Part shown: positions 1 to 6,949 of the stretch, piece after piece
Numbering within the stretch: the stretch's first letter is position 1
Layout: each line of letters opens with the position of its first letter
Assembly (NCBI GenBank): GCA_028875175.1
Contig: JAPPFO010000195.1
Span: 1-12,495 of the forward strand
Length of the DNA: 12,495 nt
Source of the DNA: Chloroflexota bacterium
GTDB taxonomy: Bacteria; Chloroflexota; UBA11872
Reading direction: 5' to 3'
Position numbers and translations under genes: made by a program
Notes under the pieces: model-generated
Databases searched by the model: none
The model's input: the letters and a program-made list of their open reading frames with translations, nothing else
Told to the model about the DNA's origin: nothing

Positions 1-1305
1 GGCGAATATGGCCAACCCGGGTTCGGCAATTGTGAATTGCAGTTCGACCACGCTTTCCGCGCCATTACGAAGGATGTCGTACAGCCTGAACTGGTCCACG
101 AGCAGGTGCGTCTGGCCGTCAGGTTCGGTCAACACATCGCCGCCCCGGCGGTCGGTCGGAATCGGTGCGCCATCCAGCGTGACTACTACTCGAACGGGGG
201 CGTCGCCGGAGGCGCCGAAGCTCGCGGCCACATATTGGGCGTGGAACGGAACGCTGAGGCGCGCCGCCTGGTCGGCCTGGGGCTGCGCCAATGCGGCGTT
301 TGGGACCCAGTCCCAGCGCCCGTCCAGATAGAGGCGCTCGGCATTGTGTTCGACATTGTCAGTAAACACGCGCGCCCCATCCTCAGGCGTCCCAGTCGGA
401 TTGCCCAGGAAAGAACCGAACGCGAAGCCGCTTCCCGCGAAGAGCGACCGGGGTCCGGTGGACGGCGAAGGCGTCGTCTTGTTCGGAATGGACGCGCTGG
501 ATAGCGGGATGTGCGAAAGGTCGGTTCCGTCTTCGGCCAGCAGCGCGCGGATGGCCTTCTCGGTTTCCTGGTAGGCGCCCTCGCCGATGTGGTGATAGCG
601 GATGCGCCCTTCCTGGTCGATCAGAAACTTGTGCGGCCAGAAGCGGTTCTGGTACGCGCGCCAGGTCTTGTAGTCGTTGTCCATGGCCACCGGCCAGATG
701 ACGCCGCGCGACGGGAGCGACTCGCGCACGTTTTCTTCCACGTACTCGTGCCTGAACTCGGGCGTATGCACCCCGACGATCACCAGCCCGTGAGGAGCAT
801 AGGCGTCGTGCCAGGCGCGGACGTGGGGCAGCGTGCGGATGCAGTTAATGCAGCCGAAGGTCCAGAAGTCGATGAGGACCGGACGCCCGCGCAGTTCGTC
901 CATCGTCAGCACTTCGCTGTTGAGCCACGCCGTAATGCCCGTGAATTCAGGCGCGGCGCCAATGACCGGCAAGTCGGGGAGTTGGCCGACGACCACCTGC
1001 GGCGTAGAAGGCGGCGCGGGCGCGCTAGTCGCCGCGACAGGCGCACTGGTTGCCGCCGTTGGTACGGGGCTGGCTGGTGCGCTGGTGGTCGCCACCGTCG
1101 TACCGGCGACGGCGGGCGGACTCGCTGCGACGGTCGCCGCCATCACGGCTTGAGTCGGAGCGGCCGTCTGGGCCTCGTCGGCGCCCGGCAGCCCAACGCC
1201 AACCGTCGGGTCGGGCGGCGACACCACGATCTCAATCAATGCGATGGCGCCGATCACCGCGACTACCACAAGGGCCAGCGCCGTGTAGCGCTGCCGGCTG
1301 GTCAT
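1..1305 (-). CDS. Membrane-anchored thioredoxin-like protein, DipZ C-terminal type (3' end cut by window edge)
   Basis: The frame is open from the ATG at 1305 to base 1 (435 codons, no stop). Residues about 9-29 form one hydrophobic helix (signal anchor). Residues about 40-105 are a low-complexity Ala/Thr/Pro/Ser linker. A thioredoxin-like domain follows with a CxxC motif, FGCINC, at Cys152 and Cys155. The following segments GVHTPEF, DNDY and GEGAY resemble the extracytoplasmic half of DipZ. The last 120 or so residues (from YLDGRWDW) match the carbohydrate-binding-like domain that follows thioredoxin in DipZ, so few residues should be missing. By family it is a thiol-disulfide oxidoreductase on the outer face of the membrane. 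The CcdA-like membrane half of full DipZ is absent. An AAGGA lies 7 nt before the ATG. The PhyH gene upstream ends 65 bp away on the same strand, so co-transcription is possible. The family call is firm; substrate unknown. Confidence 0.85.
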   Translation of the reverse strand, partial: MTSRQRYTALALVVVAVIGAIALIEIVVSPPDPTVGVGLPGADEAQTAAPTQAVMAATVAASPPAVAGTTVATTSAPASPVPTAATSAPVAATSAPAPPSTPQVVVGQLPDLPVIGAAPEFTGITAWLNSEVLTMDELRGRPVLIDFWTFGCINCIRTLPHVRAWHDAYAPHGLVIVGVHTPEFRHEYVEENVRESLPSRGVIWPVAMDNDYKTWRAYQNRFWPHKFLIDQEGRIRYHHIGEGAYQETEKAIRALLAEDGTDLSHIPLSSASIPNKTTPSPSTGPRSLFAGSGFAFGSFLGNPTGTPEDGARVFTDNVEHNAERLYLDGRWDWVPNAALAQPQADQAARLSVPFHAQYVAASFGASGDAPVRVVVTLDGAPIPTDRRGGDVLTEPDGQTHLLVDQFRLYDILRNGAESVVELQFTIAEPGLAIFA

Positions 1306-1370
1306 TGGGACATCCTTGCCGAGCCGGTGAGTCGTTCCGACGCGTGAACGGGGCTACGGCATCTCATGGA

Positions 1371-2141
1371 TCAAGCGGCCCGATTCCGTTTCTGGCCGCG
1401 CACCATCAGTCCGTCTCGCCCCAATCCCTGGCCCGAGGTCTGAACGTAGTCCGGGTCGCGGTAGCCGAATCGCACGAGGCGACGCCATTGCGCCGACCGG
1501 TTGGGCGCCGAGCCGTGAATCGTCAGGTAGCTGAAGAACACCACGTCCCCGGCGTCGGCCGGAACCGACACGGCGTCTTCCAGGCGGAACTGGTCCGTGG
1601 GCAAGTGCGGGCTCGATTCGGGGCCTCGGATGTGCTGGAGCGGTCCGAGCTTGTGACTACCTTCAAGAAACTGTAGGCAGCCGTTCTGCTCGTTGGCCGT
1701 ATCGATATGCACAATGGCGTCCACGTAGGCGGGACCCTCGTGCTCGTAGAACGGGTGGTCCTGGTGCATGGGAAACGGCGTGCCCATGTCCGGGGCCTTG
1801 GCGTGCAGCGTCGTGTGGTGCAGTTCCACGTGGGGCCCAATCAGGTCCGCCACGGCGCCCGTCAGGCGGTCGTTCACCACCGCGCGAGCGAACGCCTCGG
1901 AGTAGTTCTGGAGCTCGTGCATGGCGGTGAGGCGAGCGCGCTCGTCTTCTTCGGCGGTCATGTACGCCTTGCGCCAGGGGCCGCGCCAGCCCGGCGTCTG
2001 CTGGGCCCACTCCAGCATCAGGCGTTCGAGCTCAATTGACTGGAACTCGACTTCGTCGGGAGAAAAGACATCTCGCAGCCGCAGGTACCCGCGCTCGTTG
2101 TAAAACGCGACCTGATCCTCGGTAAGTGTGTGCAAGCCCAT
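1371..2141 (-). CDS. Phytanoyl-CoA dioxygenase (PhyH) family protein, paralog 1
   Basis: A 256-residue Fe(II)/2-oxoglutarate-dependent oxygenase. The opening LTEDQVAFYNERGYL is the usual PhyH N-terminus. The iron triad is visible as the HxD motif His126-Gln-Asp128 (PMHQDHPFY) and distal His209 in TIHGSAPNRS, with Arg220 or Arg221 as the likely 2-oxoglutarate ligand. QNGCLQFLEGSHK is the typical core strand before the distal histidine. The family hydroxylates small molecules or acyl groups in the cytoplasm; the substrate cannot be read from sequence. I chose ATG 2141 over an in-frame TTG at 2171, because a perfect TATAAT at 2171-2176 would start transcription downstream of that TTG and because family similarity begins right after this Met. 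It is divergent from the small gene at 2240 and followed on the same strand by the thioredoxin-like gene. Confidence 0.9.
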   Translation of the reverse strand: MGLHTLTEDQVAFYNERGYLRLRDVFSPDEVEFQSIELERLMLEWAQQTPGWRGPWRKAYMTAEEDERARLTAMHELQNYSEAFARAVVNDRLTGAVADLIGPHVELHHTTLHAKAPDMGTPFPMHQDHPFYEHEGPAYVDAIVHIDTANEQNGCLQFLEGSHKLGPLQHIRGPESSPHLPTDQFRLEDAVSVPADAGDVVFFSYLTIHGSAPNRSAQWRRLVRFGYRDPDYVQTSGQGLGRDGLMVRGQKRNRAA

Positions 2142-2170
2142 GCGCCCCACCCCAGTCGGCCCGCCATCCA

Positions 2171-2176
2171 ATTATA
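2171..2176 (-). promoter_or_regulatory. Candidate -10 box (TATAAT) for PhyH paralog 1
   Basis: The minus strand reads a consensus TATAAT here, giving an expected transcript start near 2164 and a leader of about 20 nt before ATG 2141. No good -35 box is visible 16-18 bp upstream. AT-rich hexamers are scarce in this GC-rich DNA, which raises the weight of the match. Confidence 0.45.
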
Positions 2177-2203
2177 TCGAGGCGCGGTTTCGAGCCGCCT
2201 CGG

Positions 2204-2209
2204 TACTAT
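2204..2209 (+). promoter_or_regulatory. Weak candidate -10 box (TACTAT) for the 94-aa gene and PhyH paralog 2
   Basis: TACTAT lies 30 bp before ATG 2240 in the 98-bp divergent intergenic region. No convincing -35 element is seen. Placement fits a short leader, but sequence support is weak. Confidence 0.25.
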
Positions 2210-2239
2210 GAGCCGCGCGCTTCGCCGCAAGGGGACGGA

Positions 2240-2524
2240 ATGTCGCCAGTTCGGCAGCAGATTCTGATTTTGCATCTCCAGTCCGGCGACCTGGGTTCGC
2301 CGACCGTCGCCTGGGCGCTGTACGACGGGGCGCTGCCGGCGGACGCTGTCCAGATGCAGACGGGCAGCGAGTACCAGGCGCCGTACGAATCCGTGCTGGA
2401 CGCCATGCGCGACGGCTGGCGCGTCTTCCAGGCGAGCCCCCAACCGGAGCGCAGCGCCGCCACGGGAACTGGACAACTGGCGAACGAGTTCTGGCTGGAG
2501 CGCAACGTCGAAGTCGAGGGGTAG
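2240..2524 (+). CDS. Hypothetical protein, 94 aa
   Basis: I do not recognise a named family. The ATG at 2240 is preceded by AAGGGGACGGA, a good ribosome-binding site, so the upstream part of the open frame is not coding. The protein opens with an aliphatic strand (QQILILHLQSGDLGSP), has a central WALYDG and a conserved-looking GWRVFQ, and ends with LANEFWLER. There is no signal peptide, membrane helix or cysteine. Size and composition suggest a small compact soluble domain. It sits 45 bp upstream of PhyH paralog 2 on the same strand and is probably co-transcribed with it. It could be an accessory protein, but nothing in the sequence shows a function. Confidence 0.7.
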   Translation: MSPVRQQILILHLQSGDLGSPTVAWALYDGALPADAVQMQTGSEYQAPYESVLDAMRDGWRVFQASPQPERSAATGTGQLANEFWLERNVEVEG

Positions 2525-2531
2525 TCGTCAC

Positions 2532-2550
2532 CGGCGCTGCTGGAGCGCCG
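2532..2550 (+). other. Intergenic hairpin between the 94-aa gene and PhyH paralog 2
   Basis: CGGCGCT and AGCGCCG form a perfect 7-bp GC stem around a 5-nt loop in the 45-bp gap. No T-run follows, so it is not a standard intrinsic terminator. The ribosome-binding site of the next gene (GGAAGGGG) starts 4 nt after it. It may set the ratio of the two products by mRNA stability or attenuation, or be chance in GC-rich DNA. Confidence 0.35.
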
Positions 2551-2569
2551 AAACGGAAGGGGCCCAGGC

Positions 2570-3439
2570 ATGGCGATCGCAGAGACCGAGGTCGTACCGC
2601 AGACCGAACTCCTGAACGTGCACCAGATGGCGCGGTTCGTAACCGACGGGTTCATCGAGTTCGACGACCTGGTGCCGGACGAACTGAGCGAAGCCGTCCA
2701 CGCCGACGAAGTGGCATCGGTCAACGAGGACGGCCCCATTCCCGAGGTGCGCTGGCACATCACCGACAACCCGCACGGCTTCTACGAACGTTCGGCCGCG
2801 GTGCGCGCCGTGCACAACCTGCCGCGCGTGAAGGCCGTGCTGCAGAGCCTGTTGGGGCCCGGCCACGTGGCCAGCCACTCGGCGCTGCACTGCACCGGAC
2901 CGCTCCAGGCAACGGCTCAGCAGTGGCACGTGGACGCCGGCGGTCGGCGCCAGGTGCGCCTGCCGGGCGTGCATCCGTGGTCGTTTGACATTCTTACCGC
3001 CTACTTCGCCCACGACACTCCGCACGAGATGGGCCCCACGCTGGTGCTCCCCGGCTCGCACATGCGCTCCGTGCTCGGCCCGGACGTGGCCCGCTACAAG
3101 AACATCGCGGGTCAGAAGCGCCTGTCAGGCAAGGCCGGGCGCATCGTCTTCATGCACGAAGCCCTCTGGCACTGCGCCCAGACCAACGAGATCGATCAGT
3201 GGCGATTCATGTTCAAGATTCGCTACAACCCGCGGGTCCCGCAGCGCGGCATCTTCAACACCGACGGCTGGGACAGCGAGGAGATCCGGCGCTTCTTCCG
3301 CATGAACAAGAACGCCCATAACCTGACGGGTGAATCCTCGGCCGCCGCCCAGGAACGCGCCGACTGGTGGCGCTACCTCTGCGGCGCCGACGAGCTCGCC
3401 GACCCCAGCGGCACCGGGGCGCACGGGGATTACGCCTAG
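2570..3439 (+). CDS. Phytanoyl-CoA dioxygenase (PhyH) family protein, paralog 2
   Basis: A 289-residue member of the Fe(II)/2-oxoglutarate oxygenase fold. The facial triad is visible as His120-Val-Asp122 (QQWHVDAGG) and His201 (EALWHCAQTN), with Arg212 as the probable 2-oxoglutarate ligand. The core strand MGPTLVLPGSHMRS precedes the distal half, as expected. The C-terminal 70 residues, rich in Arg and Trp (RRFFRMNKN, WWRYLCG), extend past the core and are unlike the other two paralogs here. ATG 2570 follows GGAAGGGGCC. It lies 45 bp after the 94-aa gene and converges on the molybdoenzyme gene with only 12 bp between their stops. Substrate unknown. It is clearly divergent from paralogs 1 and 3, so not a recent duplicate. 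Confidence 0.88.
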   Translation: MAIAETEVVPQTELLNVHQMARFVTDGFIEFDDLVPDELSEAVHADEVASVNEDGPIPEVRWHITDNPHGFYERSAAVRAVHNLPRVKAVLQSLLGPGHVASHSALHCTGPLQATAQQWHVDAGGRRQVRLPGVHPWSFDILTAYFAHDTPHEMGPTLVLPGSHMRSVLGPDVARYKNIAGQKRLSGKAGRIVFMHEALWHCAQTNEIDQWRFMFKIRYNPRVPQRGIFNTDGWDSEEIRRFFRMNKNAHNLTGESSAAAQERADWWRYLCGADELADPSGTGAHGDYA

Positions 3440-3451
3440 AGCGAGAGCCCC

Positions 3452-5026
3452 CTAGCCGCTCACATCGACGACGATGGTGTGGTGACCTGTGGCGCCATCG
3501 GGGTCTGAGCGCTGGACGACAGCCGTCTGCGGTTCGCCCGAGGTGTCGGTGGCGCGGACGGCGATGACGTGCCTGCCCGGGGTGGCGTCCCAGGGCAACA
3601 CCCACTGGCGCCAGGTGTCCTTGGAAATCGCCTCGCCCAGTTGTGCTTCCTGCCAGCCGGTGTCATCGACGTTGACCTCGACCCTGGTGATGCCCCGGTC
3701 CTGCGCCCAGGCTACGCCGGCAATAGGTTGCAGGCCCGGTTGCAGCGTGCGGCCATTGCCCGGAACGTCGATCCGCGATTGCGTCTTGATCGGTCCTTCC
3801 TTGGACCAGCCGCGCGGAATCCAGTAGCCGTCGAATTCCTCCCACCGATTTACCACGATCGCGTCCAGCCATTTCGTGGCTGAGACGTAGCCGTAAAGAC
3901 CCGCCACGACCAGCCGGGCCGGGAACCCGTGCTTGGGCGGCAGCGGCTCGTCGTTCATCCCCACGGCCACCAGCGCTTGGCGGCCGTCGTAGACGGTGTC
4001 CACCGGGAACCCGGCGGTGAAGCCATCCACCGACATGCCGACGATCTGGCTGGCGTCCGCTTGCAAGCCGGCGCGATCCAGCAGCTCCGTCAGCGGCACG
4101 CCCAGCCACTTGGCGTTGTCCACCAGGTCGCCGCCCACCTCGTTGGAGACGCAGCAAAGGGTGACGTGGCGTTCGACGCGCGCCAGATCCAGCAATTCGT
4201 CGTAGGTCAGTTCGTAGGGCCGGTCCACCAGGCCCTCGATCTTGAGCGTCCAGGTCGACAGGTCGACCTGGGGAATACTGAGGGCGGTGTCGATCCGGTA
4301 GAAATCCTCGTTGGGCGTGATGATCGGCCCGATGCCGGCGGCGTCGACCATGGCGCCCTCGGGCACCGGCCGAGCGGCGTCGCGGGGCTTGGGCAGAATG
4401 ACGTCAAGGCGGGTCGAGGCGATGGTGCGTGCGCGCTCCAGCATCACCCGCCCGCCGGCCGCGGTTCCGACCGCGAGGACAGCAAAGGCCCCGGCCATGC
4501 GCATAAAGGAGCGGCGGCCGAGTCCCATCAGCCGTGGGTCGCGAACGGGCTGTGGCATGTCTTGCGCTTGCACGAGCTTCAACAGCATCGCCAGCGTCCA
4601 CATGCCGGCCGAGGTCGCCAGCAGGGCGCCGATCAGCGCCAGCTCGGGCGAGAGCTGCGGTTCGGCGATTCCGGCAATGGCGGCCACGATCCCAAACACC
4701 GCGAACCCAACCTGCGGGATCCAGAACTTCCGCATCCCGGCCACGCCAACCAACGCGCCGAGACCAAGACCGATGACGACGATCGAGATCAGCAGCGCCA
4801 GCTTGTCGTTGGTGCCGAACACCGCGATGGCGAAGTCCTTGGCGAACTTGGGCGACAGGTCAATGACGCCCGAGCCCACCGCGATGATGAGGGACGGACC
4901 GCCGGATATCAGTCCGGCGAAGATCTCGGTGACGCCAAACGACACGCCGGCGGCAATCAGGCCGGCCAGCGCCGGTTGCGCCTCGCGCCGGAGTACGGGG
5001 CCTAACCCCTTACGAGCGTCGTACAT
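3452..5026 (-). CDS. Membrane-anchored molybdopterin-dependent oxidoreductase (sulfite oxidase superfamily)
   Basis: A 524-residue protein in three parts. About five hydrophobic helices lie within residues 18-150. Residues 171-192 look like a Tat signal placed internally: twin arginines in RRSFMR followed by a hydrophobic stretch. From about 240 to 400 comes the molybdopterin-binding domain, with RHVTLCCVSNEVGGDL carrying the probable molybdenum ligand Cys292 (Cys291 is adjacent) and HGFPARLVVAGLYGY...KWL at 366-387. The C-terminal 100 residues are the beta-sandwich dimerisation-type domain. By family it oxidises or reduces a small substrate such as sulfite outside the cytoplasm; helices of this kind may anchor it or pass electrons to the membrane, but no haem-binding pattern is obvious. 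ATG 5026 has a GGGGGAG ribosome site 7 nt upstream. It lies 85 bp downstream of the aldo/keto reductase. Confidence 0.88.
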   Translation of the reverse strand: MYDARKGLGPVLRREAQPALAGLIAAGVSFGVTEIFAGLISGGPSLIIAVGSGVIDLSPKFAKDFAIAVFGTNDKLALLISIVVIGLGLGALVGVAGMRKFWIPQVGFAVFGIVAAIAGIAEPQLSPELALIGALLATSAGMWTLAMLLKLVQAQDMPQPVRDPRLMGLGRRSFMRMAGAFAVLAVGTAAGGRVMLERARTIASTRLDVILPKPRDAARPVPEGAMVDAAGIGPIITPNEDFYRIDTALSIPQVDLSTWTLKIEGLVDRPYELTYDELLDLARVERHVTLCCVSNEVGGDLVDNAKWLGVPLTELLDRAGLQADASQIVGMSVDGFTAGFPVDTVYDGRQALVAVGMNDEPLPPKHGFPARLVVAGLYGYVSATKWLDAIVVNRWEEFDGYWIPRGWSKEGPIKTQSRIDVPGNGRTLQPGLQPIAGVAWAQDRGITRVEVNVDDTGWQEAQLGEAISKDTWRQWVLPWDATPGRHVIAVRATDTSGEPQTAVVQRSDPDGATGHHTIVVDVSG

Positions 5027-5111
5027 GCTTGCGCTCCCCCTTGAGCTCTCGTCCTCAGGATACGCGCCCGGCGCCTGGCGAGTTTGTGGGTTTTCCTGCT
5101 TTGGGGGGCCC

Positions 5112-6098
5112 TCAGCCTCGAAGTCGGCGCGCCAACGGGCTGGCCGTGCGGTACGCGCGGGATTTAGCGTCCAACTCGCGCAGGGCCTCGTCGTCGAGTT
5201 CGATCATTGCGGCGTCGGCATTGGATTCCGCCTGGCCGGCCGTGCGCGCACCCACGATGGGCAGCACGGCCGAGTCCCGCAGCGTCCAGGCTACGGCGAT
5301 CTGGCCGGCCGTGGCCCCGACGGAATCCCCGATCCTGCGCAGAGTCTCTAGTAGTGGCATCACCGTCTCGGGCGTCTTGGCCCTGAGCACGCGACGCATC
5401 GGCCTCGACCGCGGCTGGCGGCCACCCGGTCCGTACTTGCCGCTAAGCAGGCCCTGGGCCAGGGGGCTGTAGGCGATCAGCGTGACGTTCAGTTCGTGGC
5501 AGGCGTCCAGCACGCCGTTCACCTCCGGGGCCCGGCGCAGGAGGCTGTAGGAGACCTGGTTCGAAACCAGCGGCACTCCCGCGTCGGCCAGGACCGCGTG
5601 TGCCCGCCGCATCTGCGGTTCGGTGAAGTTGCTGACGCCGACGTAGGCCAGGCGGCCGTCGTGCACGGCTCGAGCCAGTTGACTCAGCAGGCGGCGGTGC
5701 GGGATGAAGCTGTAGGGCCAGTGGACCTGGTAGTGATCGATGCGATCCACTCCGAGGCGCCCGAGGCTGCCGTCGACGGCGTGGTCCACCGAGCGCACGC
5801 GCCAGCGCGTGGGCGAGGGCATGTACTTGGTCGCTACGACGGCCGGTCGGGAGTCGTCCGCGCGCAGCGTGCCGATGACTCGCTCCGACTCGCCGAAGCC
5901 GTAGAGCTCCGCCGTGTCCAGGAAGTTGGCGCCGCGGTCGATCGTCGCGTGGTAAGTCGCGTCGATGTCGGTGGGCTCCTGGCCGTCGTGATCGTCCCAA
6001 AAGCGCCGATCGCCCCATTGCCAGGTGCCGACGCCGACAGCGCCGGCCTCAAGATCCGAAGCGCCAATGCGACGACGCGGGATTCGGTCGTCAGTCAT
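5112..6098 (-). CDS. Aldo/keto reductase
   Basis: A 328-residue NAD(P)H-dependent reductase with a full-length TIM-barrel pattern. The catalytic tetrad is visible: Asp61 and Tyr66 in FLDTAELYGFGES, Lys91 in ATKYM, His126 in YQVHWP. VGVSNFTEPQM, SNQVSYSLL and IAYSPLAQGLLSGKYG are standard barrel segments, and PIVGARTAGQAESNADA near residue 295 is the usual cofactor-binding loop. It reduces aldehydes, ketones or sugars in the cytoplasm; the substrate is not readable. The ATG at 6098 lacks a clear Shine-Dalgarno. The gene begins 38 bp after the 3' end of tRNA-Arg on the same strand with no visible terminator between, so it may be read through from the tRNA promoter. Confidence 0.93.
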   Translation of the reverse strand: MTDDRIPRRRIGASDLEAGAVGVGTWQWGDRRFWDDHDGQEPTDIDATYHATIDRGANFLDTAELYGFGESERVIGTLRADDSRPAVVATKYMPSPTRWRVRSVDHAVDGSLGRLGVDRIDHYQVHWPYSFIPHRRLLSQLARAVHDGRLAYVGVSNFTEPQMRRAHAVLADAGVPLVSNQVSYSLLRRAPEVNGVLDACHELNVTLIAYSPLAQGLLSGKYGPGGRQPRSRPMRRVLRAKTPETVMPLLETLRRIGDSVGATAGQIAVAWTLRDSAVLPIVGARTAGQAESNADAAMIELDDEALRELDAKSRAYRTASPLARRLRG

Positions 6099-6136
6099 GC
6101 GGGTTCGGCAACGGCCTCAGAATTCATACGGTTGGG

Positions 6137-6210
6137 CGACCCCGAGAGGACTCGAACCTCCGGCCTTGTGGTCCGCAACCACACGCTCTGTCCAACTGAG
6201 CTACGGGGTC
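6137..6210 (-). tRNA. tRNA-Arg, anticodon GCG
   Basis: A complete 74-nt cloverleaf on the minus strand. The acceptor stem pairs GACCCCG with CGGGGTC, with discriminator G. The D-arm is GCTC/GAGC with loop AGTTGGACA, which supplies A20, an arginine identity base. The anticodon stem TGTGG/CCACA closes the loop TTGCGGA, so positions 34-36 read GCG (codon CGC). The variable loop is AGGCC. The T-arm GGAGG/CCTCT has loop TTCGAGT and one G-T pair. CCA is not encoded (CCC follows). Bacteria usually read CGC/CGU with ACG edited to ICG, so GCG is unusual. Its own promoter core lies just upstream. Confidence 0.93.
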
Positions 6211-6219
6211 AGGGAAATC

Positions 6220-6225
6220 AGTCTA
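6220..6225 (-). promoter_or_regulatory. -10 promoter core (TAGACT) of tRNA-Arg
   Basis: The minus strand reads CTAGACTGA ending 7 nt before the tRNA 5' end, so the start site would fall 2-4 nt before mature position 1. The same 15-bp sequence occurs at 7976-7990 ahead of the rfbB-like gene. The -35 region is weak. The position directly before a stable-RNA gene gives it weight. Confidence 0.55.
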
Positions 6226-6247
6226 GCAACGGGCCCGCTCGGCGGGA

Positions 6248-6949
6248 CTACGACGCCTGATCTGCCGGCGCGGGCGCAGCAGGGGTCGGCGCCGGCGGCT
6301 GCGGGAGCCGCAGGCCCACGCCCAGGCGTTCCAGGATCGGCGCGGCGGCCACGAAGATCACGGCGTCGGCGGCGATGTGGAGGACGATGGCCGGGGCGAC
6401 GGATTCGAAGTGCGCCGCCGAGATCCCGAAGAGCAGGCCGCCCAGCGTGCCCAGCACCAGGAACGAGCGCGGGAACTGCCGGTCTAGCCCGTGGTGCAGG
6501 CCGAACACCAGCGACGTGACCACGATCGACCAGGGCATGCCAATCAGGTTGGCCAGGCCGAACATGGCCGCGCCCCGGAAGAAGAGTTCTTCGGCGACCG
6601 GATTCAGGATCAGGAAGAACGGCAGGTTCAGCAGCAGCGCCGAGCGGTCGCCGGCGACCCGCACCGGCCAGAGCCAGCGGCGATAGCTCAGGGTCACGAG
6701 GAAGACGCCGACCGACCATAGGCCGATCAATACCCAGTCCAGCAGTCCCAGGCCCAGTTGCAGCCCGATGGCCGATGGGTCGATGCCGGCAATCGCGATC
6801 CAGATCAGCGGGGCGCCGATCAGGAAGGCGACGCGGGTCGGCACGTCCCAGCGCATCCAGCGCCAAGCCTCGCGCCAGGTGTAGCGCGGAAGCCGCGCCC
6901 GGCCGGAAGACGGCTGTCCTGCCCCGCTAGCCGCGGAAGGCCTCCGCAC
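6248..6949 (-). CDS. CPBP-family intramembrane metalloprotease (Abi/CAAX protease-like)
   Basis: A polytopic membrane protein of about 233 residues. Its family markers are EELFFRG (Glu120, Glu121, Arg125), then FGLHHG (His152, His153) and a third motif histidine at 191 in VLHIAADA, the metal-site residues of the CPBP fold. At least five hydrophobic segments are visible. The C-terminus is a short Pro/Ala tail. By family it cleaves prenylated or small membrane-associated peptides, or acts in bacteriocin self-immunity; no peptide gene is nearby to suggest a target. The start is uncertain. GTG 6949 overlaps the rfbB-like gene by 23 bp and keeps YTWREAWRW, which looks like the usual family N-terminus. 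ATG 6856 gives 202 residues with GAGG 11 nt upstream. It is probably co-transcribed with the upstream dehydratase. Confidence 0.8.
   Translation of the reverse strand: MRRPSAASGAGQPSSGRARLPRYTWREAWRWMRWDVPTRVAFLIGAPLIWIAIAGIDPSAIGLQLGLGLLDWVLIGLWSVGVFLVTLSYRRWLWPVRVAGDRSALLLNLPFFLILNPVAEELFFRGAAMFGLANLIGMPWSIVVTSLVFGLHHGLDRQFPRSFLVLGTLGGLLFGISAAHFESVAPAIVLHIAADAVIFVAAAPILERLGVGLRLPQPPAPTPAAPAPADQAS

Noticed and set aside
511..1347. Plus-strand open frame of 278 codons at the left end
   Set aside because: Antisense to the thioredoxin-like gene, which has a clear anchor, CxxC motif and DipZ-like segments.
2142..2171. Upstream TTG start at 2171 for PhyH paralog 1
   Set aside because: It lies upstream of the transcript start predicted from TATAAT at 2171-2176, and the added residues show no family similarity.
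3440..3451. Terminator between convergent PhyH paralog 2 and the molybdoenzyme
   Set aside because: Only 12 bp separate the stops, with no hairpin or T-run.
3929..5005. Long open frame on the plus strand (358 codons)
   Set aside because: It is antisense to the molybdoenzyme, whose domains are unmistakable. The translated product is rich in Gly, His, Arg and Asp with no family features, typical of an antisense frame in GC-rich DNA.
4311..5351. Second long plus-strand frame (346 codons) running across the molybdoenzyme and aldo/keto reductase genes
   Set aside because: Crosses two real genes on the other strand; composition is Ser/Pro/Arg-rich and non-specific.
6090..6250. tRNA-Arg as an integration site for a genomic island
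   Set aside because: No repeat of the tRNA 3' end, integrase or phage-like gene is visible within the window on either side.
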